Shown piece by piece: positions 53,723 to 58,720 of a stretch of 58,720 nucleotides of DNA. The DNA lies in assembly GCA_937899415.1 (NCBI GenBank), contig CALBPI010000084.1:1-58720 (forward strand), read 5' to 3'. The position numbers were made by a program, and so were the translations under genes. How positions within the stretch are numbered: position 1 is the stretch's first letter; each line of letters starts with the position of its first letter. The stretch comes from an uncultured Gammaproteobacteria bacterium (GTDB lineage: Bacteria > Pseudomonadota > Gammaproteobacteria > Steroidobacterales > Woeseiaceae). The notes beneath the pieces were generated by a model. It made no database searches, was not told where the DNA came from, and was given only the letters and a program-made list of their open reading frames with translations.

Positions 53723-53737
53723 ATTATCGCACGAAAC
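53723..53737 (-). promoter_or_regulatory. Candidate extended -10 promoter of the azurin gene
   Basis: On the minus strand TGC followed by GATAAT (53728-53723) gives an extended -10, about 65 bases upstream of the azurin ATG. No good -35 is visible. Confidence 0.35.
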
Positions 53738-53781
53738 CGGGCCTTGCGGCAGTGTGCCGGCATTCGGGGACGGCGGGTTGC

Positions 53782-54276
53782 TTACAGCTGCGTCGGGTTC
53801 GGTGCGTCGCCGTAGACTTCGACGGGGTCAAAGACCTTCTCGGCCTCGGTGAAGGCCAGCTCGACGTGACCCTCGCGCTGTTCACGTGCGTAGTCTTTAC
53901 CGACAGGCACGCTGCGGTAGAAGCATGAGCGGTAGCCTACGTGGCAGCTGGCGCCGCCGCCGGCCACATCGACGCGTAACCAGACACAGTCCTGGTCATC
54001 GTCGATCAGTAACTCCCGCACCGTCTGCACGAGACCACTCGTGGCGCCCTTGTGCCACATGACCTGGCGGCTGCGGCTGAAATAGTGGGCCTCGCCCGTC
54101 ACGATCGTGCGTTGCAGGGCATCGGCATTCATGTAGCCCTGCATGAGCACCTCGCCCGATTCGAAGTCGGTGGTGACGACAGGGATGAGCCCGTTCTCGT
54201 CGAACTTGGGTGCGAGCTCGTGGCCTTCCTCGACCTGCTCAACGGTTTGTCGGGCTGCGAAGCGTGGCGAATCCAT
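53782..54276 (-). CDS. hisI: Phosphoribosyl-AMP cyclohydrolase HisI
   Basis: 164 residues. Family motifs are [38 protein letters not shown] and the metal site around [21 protein letters not shown]. It catalyses the third step of histidine biosynthesis. The hisE-type domain is absent, so it is a monofunctional enzyme. It is transcribed away from cysS. Confidence 0.95.
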   Translation of the reverse strand: MDSPRFAARQTVEQVEEGHELAPKFDENGLIPVVTTDFESGEVLMQGYMNADALQRTIVTGEAHYFSRSRQVMWHKGATSGLVQTVRELLIDDDQDCVWLRVDVAGGGASCHVGYRSCFYRSVPVGKDYAREQREGHVELAFTEAEKVFDPVEVYGDAPNPTQL

Positions 54277-54323
54277 GGTGGGAGGCCTCTTGCGGGCGTG
54301 ACCGGGCCCGCTAGTATAGCGAA

Positions 54324-55706
54324 ATGGTACTCAATCTCTACGACACCCAAATAGGCCGGAAACGGCCCTTTGAGCCGATAGATCCGGAGCGTGTGACGCT
54401 CTACGTCTGTGGGCCCACGGTGTACAACTTTGCGCATATCGGCAACGCGCGCCCCGCGGTTGTGTTCGATGTGCTGGCGCGCGTGCTGCGCCGTGAGTAC
54501 GGACTCGTCTACGCGCGCAACATCACGGATGTCGACGACAAGATCAACCAGGCCGCGCTCGAGACAGGCCGCAGCATCGGTGACATCACGGCCGAATACA
54601 CAGCTGCCTATCTCGAGGACATGGGCGCCCTTGGGGTGTTGCCGCCAGACGTGGCGCCGCGCGCCACAGACCACATCGAAGAGATGTGCACGATGATCGA
54701 GCGGCTCATCGAGGCCGGGCACGCCTACGCGGCCGAGGGTCACGTGCTGTTCGATGTTGCGAGCTATGACGCGTACGGCGCACTCTCGAACCGCTCACTC
54801 GAGGACATGATCGCGGGTGCACGCGTTGAGGTGGCGCCCTACAAGCGCAACCCGGCAGATTTCGTGCTCTGGAAACCTTCGACGCCCGAACTGCCGGGCT
54901 GGGATAGCCCCTGGGGCCGCGGTCGGCCCGGCTGGCACCTTGAGTGCTCGGCCATGATCGAGAAGCACCTGGGCGATACGATCGACATCCACGGCGGCGG
55001 GCAGGACCTGGTCTTCCCCCACCATGAGAATGAGATTGCGCAGAGCACCTGTGCTCACGACGGCCGACCGTTCGTCAATTTCTGGATGCACAACGGTTTT
55101 CTAAACGTCGACGCGACCAAGATGTCCAAGTCGCTGGGCAACGTGCTGCTGGTGCGTCAGCTCCGCGACCAGGCCGACGGCGAGGCCATTCGGCTGGCGC
55201 TCATTTCCGCGCATTACCGCCAGCCACTCGACTGGACCGACGAGACGCTTGTGGAGGCCACGCGCAAGCTCGACCGTCTGTATGGTGCGTTGCGCGGCAA
55301 TCTCGTGGACGGGGTCGGCGCCGACATTGACCCCGATGTGCTCGCGGCACTGCACGACGACCTCAACACGCCGCAGGCCATTGCGGCGTTGTTTGGGCTG
55401 GCTCGCGAAATCAACCGCAGTGACGACGCCGATGAGCGTGCGCGTCTTGCGGCCCGCCTGCAGGCATCTGGCATCCTCATCGGATTGCTGGAGCGTCCGG
55501 CGGAAGACTGGTTTGCGCGTGGCGATGCCGCTGAAGCCGCTGCCATCGATGCGGCTATCGCAGCGCGCGCGGCGGCCAAGGCCGCTCGCGACTTTGCCGA
55601 GGCCGACAGGATACGGGACGACCTGCTCGCAAAAGGCATCCAACTCAGCGACGGCGCCGAAGGTACCACCTGGCGCCGCGTGCAGGCCGCCGAGGCAAAC
55701 GGATGA
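54324..55706 (+). CDS. cysS: Cysteinyl-tRNA synthetase
   Basis: 460 residues, usual length. Signatures are [17 protein letters not shown] (HIGH-like) and [13 protein letters not shown] (KMSKS). Zinc ligands include [15 protein letters not shown] and HHENEIAQ. It overlaps sufE by 4 bases. Confidence 0.98.
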   Translation: MVLNLYDTQIGRKRPFEPIDPERVTLYVCGPTVYNFAHIGNARPAVVFDVLARVLRREYGLVYARNITDVDDKINQAALETGRSIGDITAEYTAAYLEDMGALGVLPPDVAPRATDHIEEMCTMIERLIEAGHAYAAEGHVLFDVASYDAYGALSNRSLEDMIAGARVEVAPYKRNPADFVLWKPSTPELPGWDSPWGRGRPGWHLECSAMIEKHLGDTIDIHGGGQDLVFPHHENEIAQSTCAHDGRPFVNFWMHNGFLNVDATKMSKSLGNVLLVRQLRDQADGEAIRLALISAHYRQPLDWTDETLVEATRKLDRLYGALRGNLVDGVGADIDPDVLAALHDDLNTPQAIAALFGLAREINRSDDADERARLAARLQASGILIGLLERPAEDWFARGDAAEAAAIDAAIAARAAAKAARDFAEADRIRDDLLAKGIQLSDGAEGTTWRRVQAAEANG

Positions 55707-56128
55707 CCAACACGATCCCGGAACGTGAAGCAGAGCTCGTCGACGAGTTCTCGATGTTCGACAACTGGATGGACCGCTACCAGTATCTCATCGAGCTGGG
55801 GCGCGGACTCCCCGACTACCCCGAGGCAGAACGCGCTGACATCGACAAGGTCGCGGGCTGCCAGTCGCAGGTCTGGCTGCAGTCGCGCCGTGATGCGGTG
55901 GGCCATCTTCGGTTTCGTGCGATCAGCGATGCCGCCATCGTGTCGGGACTCATCGCCGTGCTCATGCGGCTTTACGACGATGCGCCACCACAGGCGGTCA
56001 TCGACTACGAGCCGGCCTTCGTATCTGCGCTCGGGCTCGACAAGCACCTGAGCCAGAACCGGGCCAACGGGCGCTACGCGATGCTGGAACGGATTCGTGC
56101 CGAGGCTGCCGCGGCCACTGCGGCATGA
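55703..56128 (+). CDS. sufE: SufE-family cysteine desulfurase activator
   Basis: 141 residues. The sulfur-accepting Cys is in DKVAGCQSQVWLQS (near residue 53), with DWMDRYQYLIELGRGLP-like N-terminal family sequence. It takes persulfide sulfur from SufS or CsdA for Fe-S assembly. Fe-S supply is relevant to BchNBL and BchXYZ nearby, but this is a general housekeeping gene. Confidence 0.92.
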   Translation: MTNTIPEREAELVDEFSMFDNWMDRYQYLIELGRGLPDYPEAERADIDKVAGCQSQVWLQSRRDAVGHLRFRAISDAAIVSGLIAVLMRLYDDAPPQAVIDYEPAFVSALGLDKHLSQNRANGRYAMLERIRAEAAAATAA

Positions 56129-56376
56129 CGCTGGCACGACGCGTCATGATTCGCGTCGTGCGTGCCTATCAGGTGCTGCTGTCGCCGCTGCTGGGCAACA
56201 ACTGCCGATTCCAGCCCACCTGTTCTCAATACTGTATCGAAGCGATCGAGCGGCACGGCGTGTGGCGTGGCTGCTGGCTGGCAGCCCGGCGAATCGGGCG
56301 TTGCCACCCCTGGGGTGGCAGCGGTTACGACCCGGTTCCCGGTAACCCTGACGAGCACGAGACACGCACACCGTGA
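56125..56376 (+). CDS. yidD: Membrane protein insertion efficiency factor YidD
   Basis: 83 residues with the family core NNCRFQPTCSQYCIEAIERH and GRCHPWGGSGYDPVP. It is a short amphipathic membrane-associated protein acting with YidC. It usually sits with rnpA and yidC near oriC; here it is in the cysS-sufE group. It overlaps both neighbours by 4 bases. Confidence 0.94.
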   Translation: MTLARRVMIRVVRAYQVLLSPLLGNNCRFQPTCSQYCIEAIERHGVWRGCWLAARRIGRCHPWGGSGYDPVPGNPDEHETRTP

Positions 56377-57440
56377 CCGAACGCATCGATGCGATGCCCA
56401 TCGGGGCGTTTCTGCAACGCACGGTGCACGTGGCACTCGACACGGCACTGCTCATCTTTGCAGCGCTCATTGGTTTCCTCATGTACTTCGGGATCAACGC
56501 GCTGCAGAGCCCGATCACGTTTGTCCCCGGGGTGCTGGTACTCGTCTATACCACTTCGGCTTTGACCAAATACGCCACGCTGATCACACGGGCCGTCGCA
56601 CTCGGCTACGACGTACCCGCCGCCGACAACGCCGTTTTCGACTACTTTCGCAACCTCTGGGCCTTTACGCCCTGGCTGGCGCTCTGCGCCCTGGGTGGCC
56701 TGGGCTGGGTGATCAATATGGGGCTGGGGGCGGTCGCGCTCGCCGTCTACTTGCTGCTCGTGCTGCCTGTATTGCCTGCGATCATCGCTGTGATCTCTGT
56801 GAATGCGAGCCTGCTCACACTGTTTCGCGTCGGCGAACTGACACGCTTCATTCGCATCCTTGGTCTCGACTACCTGAAGATCCTCGGCAGCTGGTTTGTG
56901 ATCCTCTCTCTGGACGTCGTTCTGCCCATCTCGGGATACCTGTCAGTGCTCCTGTTCTGCCTGCAGATCCTCTGGCTGTTCTCATCGACAGGCGTCGTGC
57001 TCTACCACCACTACCTGCCGCTTGGGATTCCCGTGGAACGTCTGCCCGCGGACGAGCGCCAGCAACAGCGTGACGATGCGGCACTGAATCGCGAACGCCA
57101 GTCGGCGCTCGACGAAGCCTATGGCTACTTCAGCCGCGGCAATGAGGTGGGCGGCTTGCAGCGGCTGCGCGGCTACCTTAGCGCGCATGACGATTACGAC
57201 GCCTGGGCCTGGTTTCTCGACCGGATGCGGGGCTGGGAGTCACCAAGACCCTTCGTGCTCGTGGCGCAGAATCAATTTCCCCGCCTGCTCGAGGCCGGAG
57301 ACCGCGGGGCTGCATTGTCATTGCTCGTGGAGTGTATGCAGCGCGATGCAGACTTCTCGCCGCGACCCGAAAACCGCGCAAGCCTGCGCGAGTTGCTGGA
57401 GGGGCATCCCTTTGCGGAACGCGCGGCGCGCTGGCGCTGA
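56373..57440 (+). CDS. Polytopic membrane protein with a C-terminal soluble domain, unknown
   Basis: 355 residues from a GTG at 56373 overlapping the yidD stop. About five or six membrane segments occupy residues 25-215 (for example LGWVINMGLGAVALAVYLLL, LSVLLFCLQILWLFSS). A cytoplasmic helical part follows, including RQSALDEAYGYFSRGNEVGG and YDAWAWFLDRMRGW, possibly TPR-like. No family recognised. It is convergent with the MerC-like gene, one base apart. Confidence 0.7.
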   Translation: MTERIDAMPIGAFLQRTVHVALDTALLIFAALIGFLMYFGINALQSPITFVPGVLVLVYTTSALTKYATLITRAVALGYDVPAADNAVFDYFRNLWAFTPWLALCALGGLGWVINMGLGAVALAVYLLLVLPVLPAIIAVISVNASLLTLFRVGELTRFIRILGLDYLKILGSWFVILSLDVVLPISGYLSVLLFCLQILWLFSSTGVVLYHHYLPLGIPVERLPADERQQQRDDAALNRERQSALDEAYGYFSRGNEVGGLQRLRGYLSAHDDYDAWAWFLDRMRGWESPRPFVLVAQNQFPRLLEAGDRGAALSLLVECMQRDADFSPRPENRASLRELLEGHPFAERAARWR

Positions 57441-57441
57441 C

Positions 57442-57921
57442 TCAGGCCTGGCCCGCAGCCGCGGTGCGGGGTGAGTCGCCGTGAGAGCAGCTGCAATCGC
57501 GGTTGCGCCAGTGGGCGACAGCCAGCAACGCGCCGCCTGCCGTCGTGACGAGTGCATCGGCGGTCTTGCCGAAGTACGGGTGCAATACGAACGCGGCCAG
57601 AGCCAGCAGTGCGACACCCAGAGTGCCCAGCGCGAGGACCTGCATCCGGCGGTGCCGAATCCAGCCGCCCACAAATGCAATCGCGCTAATGGGCACGACG
57701 ATCGCGAGCAGCACAACGTGCGTCCATTCGCTGTCGAGGCCCGTAACTGCGCCACCGACGCCAAAGGCGATCAGCACGGGCAGCAGCAGGCAGTGCAGCA
57801 TGCAGATGGCAGACAGCAGCAGGCCCAGCGCGTCTGCGCGGGTATGCGCTTGAGATTGGGAGATGGCCACGGTCGGGGCCCCGAGCGGGAAAAAACAGGT
57901 CAAAACGATATAACATTGCAT
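57442..57921 (-). CDS. MerC-domain membrane protein
   Basis: About 159 residues from the ATG at 57921; a later GTG (near 57870) would start MAISQSQ and remove an odd hydrophobic N-terminus. Four membrane helices with the Cys-containing first helix ALGLLLSAICMLHCLLLPVL, the MerC metal pair (CxxxC-like, CMLHC), and a Cys-rich tail (RDCSCSHGDS). MerC-like proteins carry heavy metals; outside mer operons the role is unclear, and zinc or other metal import has been proposed for some. Confidence 0.8.
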   Translation of the reverse strand: MQCYIVLTCFFPLGAPTVAISQSQAHTRADALGLLLSAICMLHCLLLPVLIAFGVGGAVTGLDSEWTHVVLLAIVVPISAIAFVGGWIRHRRMQVLALGTLGVALLALAAFVLHPYFGKTADALVTTAGGALLAVAHWRNRDCSCSHGDSPRTAAAGQA

Positions 57922-57996
57922 TATTCGCGGCAAGGAACCTGGTCTTGTGTGGCCAAGCCACTGGCGCCTTTCTCCGATGTTCGCGACAATTCGGGG

Positions 57997-58251
57997 ATGA
58001 ATGAACGGCTCCTCGACATCACCTGTTGCCCTGTCACGCACCAACCGCTGCGCAAGGCGGACCGACCCCTGCTCGAGTCGCTCAATGCGCAGGTCGCGGA
58101 TGGTTCACTCAAAAACGCTGCGGGCGAGCCGCAGCGCACGCCCCTGACGCAGGCGCTCGTGACCCGCGATGGGCAGCGGGTCTACCCGGTTCGCGACGGC
58201 CTTGTCGTTCTCATGGCCGACGCTGCCATCGTGGTCGAGGACGGCCGCTGA
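57997..58251 (+). CDS. Trm112-family protein (YcaR-like)
   Basis: 84 residues from the ATG at 57997. MNERLLDITCCPVTHQPLRK at the start and RDGQRVYPVRDGLVVLMADA near the end are the Trm112/UPF0434 pattern. In bacteria its role is uncertain, and it usually lies near lpxK/kdsB. One of the usual four zinc Cys pairs is kept as CCP only. Confidence 0.82.
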   Translation: MNERLLDITCCPVTHQPLRKADRPLLESLNAQVADGSLKNAAGEPQRTPLTQALVTRDGQRVYPVRDGLVVLMADAAIVVEDGR

Positions 58252-58308
58252 ACACCGACGTCCTGGTAAGGGAATACCCTGGCCAGGTCAGGGCCTGACA
58301 CTGATCCT

Positions 58309-58720
58309 GTGAAGATTCGACTCCCAGACCTGCAACGCCATTTGGAGCGCGAGCTCACGCCCGTGTGGCTGGTCAGTGGCGATGAGCCGTTGCTCGTGAA
58401 CGAGGCCACGGATGCCATTCGCAAGACGGCGCGGGCGCAAGGCTACGAGACTCGTGACCTGTATGTCGCCGAGCGCGGTTTTGACTGGGACCGCCTGGCC
58501 GAGGCGGGCCACTCGCTGTCGCTGTTCAGCGAGCGCCGCATTCTCGACGTGCGGCTGCCTACCGGAAAGCCCGGCGAGAAGGGCGGGCGCATGATCGCGA
58601 GCCTTGCCGAGACACCGCCAGAAGACACGCTGCTGCTTGTGACGGCACCCAAAATCGACAAACGCGGTGCGAACGCAAAATGGGTCAAGAGCATCGATGC
58701 CGCGGGCATGATGCTGCAGA
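58309..58720 (+). CDS. holA: DNA polymerase III delta subunit HolA (5' part, runs off the window)
   Basis: About 137 codons from the GTG at 58309: MKIRLPDLQRHLERELTPVW, then LVSGDEPLLVNEATDAIRK, the typical clamp-loader delta N-terminus, and LLLVTAPKIDKR further on. HolA opens the beta clamp. In most gammaproteobacteria holA directly follows lptE, which here is at 17.4-17.9 kb. Confidence 0.93.
   Translation, partial: MKIRLPDLQRHLERELTPVWLVSGDEPLLVNEATDAIRKTARAQGYETRDLYVAERGFDWDRLAEAGHSLSLFSERRILDVRLPTGKPGEKGGRMIASLAETPPEDTLLLVTAPKIDKRGANAKWVKSIDAAGMMLQ

Noticed and set aside
53316-53852. Ser/Ala-rich 178-codon frame opposite the azurin linker
   Set aside because: It is the complement of the Ala/Asp repeat of the azurin gene. 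The azurin domain and lipobox fix the coding strand.
57895-57925. Possible Zur operator upstream of the MerC-like gene
   Set aside because: Only one half (TATAACATT) resembles the gammaproteobacterial Zur consensus. The partner half-site is poor, so it is not listed as a feature.

Overview
The window is a high-GC gammaproteobacterial chromosome segment carrying a nearly complete photosynthesis gene cluster (PGC) of an aerobic anoxygenic phototroph that makes bacteriochlorophyll a. Pointers to a gammaproteobacterium are the housekeeping order miaB-phoH-ybeY-corC-lnt-leuS-lptE, and holA, cysS, yidD and ssb/uvrA on the flanks. Aerobic habit is suggested by the oxygen-dependent cyclase acsF (no bchE in the window) and the redox regulators ppsR and ppaA. 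I cannot name the genus.

Layout. (1) 1-9.5 kb: the 5' part of uvrA (minus strand), an MFS transporter, ssb, a HEAT-like exported protein, a hypothetical gene split by an in-frame stop, a glyoxalase-fold protein, an exported lipase-like hydrolase, a JmjC-like cupin and an animal-type heme peroxidase. (2) 9.5-17.9 kb: miaB, phoH, ybeY, corC, lnt, leuS, lptE. (3) 17.9-19.9 kb: a small HExxH protein, a membrane protein, and a lipoprotein behind a strong Fur box. (4) 19.9-26.3 kb, minus strand: tspO, bchP, a PucC-family gene, bchG, then ppsR and ppaA. (5) 26.5-41.7 kb, plus strand, one tightly packed run: bchF-N-B-L-M, lhaA, puhA-B-C, acsF, puhE, bchI-D-O, crtB and a 30-codon membrane ORF. (6) crtC (minus) divergent from crtE-crtF. 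(7) 44.9-52.8 kb: bchC-X-Y-Z-pufQ-B-A-L-M, ending in a small ORF and a strong terminator. (8) A lipoprotein azurin facing the puf operon. (9) 53.8-58.7 kb: hisI, cysS, sufE, yidD, a membrane protein, a MerC-like protein, a Trm112-like protein and the start of holA.

How it works together. Bch genes cover most steps from protoporphyrin to bacteriochlorophyll a, except that bchH is missing from its usual place between bchB and bchL. The crt genes supply phytoene (crtE, crtB) and spheroidene/spirilloxanthin-type hydration and methylation (crtC, crtF), but the desaturases crtI and crtD are absent. The puf and puh genes build an RC-LH1 complex with no tetraheme cytochrome gene pufC. The azurin beside it is a plausible electron carrier for that reaction centre. 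Tandem PpsR-type boxes (TGT-N12-ACA or one-base variants) sit in pairs at four control regions (bchG, ppaA/bchF, crtC/crtE, bchC), mostly overlapping sigma70-like promoter elements, so the cluster looks like one PpsR regulon.

The usual gammaproteobacterial order leuS-lptE-holA is opened between lptE and holA by about 40 kb that contains the whole PGC. No rRNA, tRNA, CRISPR, IS element or integrase was recognised. No gene-free stretch exceeds 300 bases.
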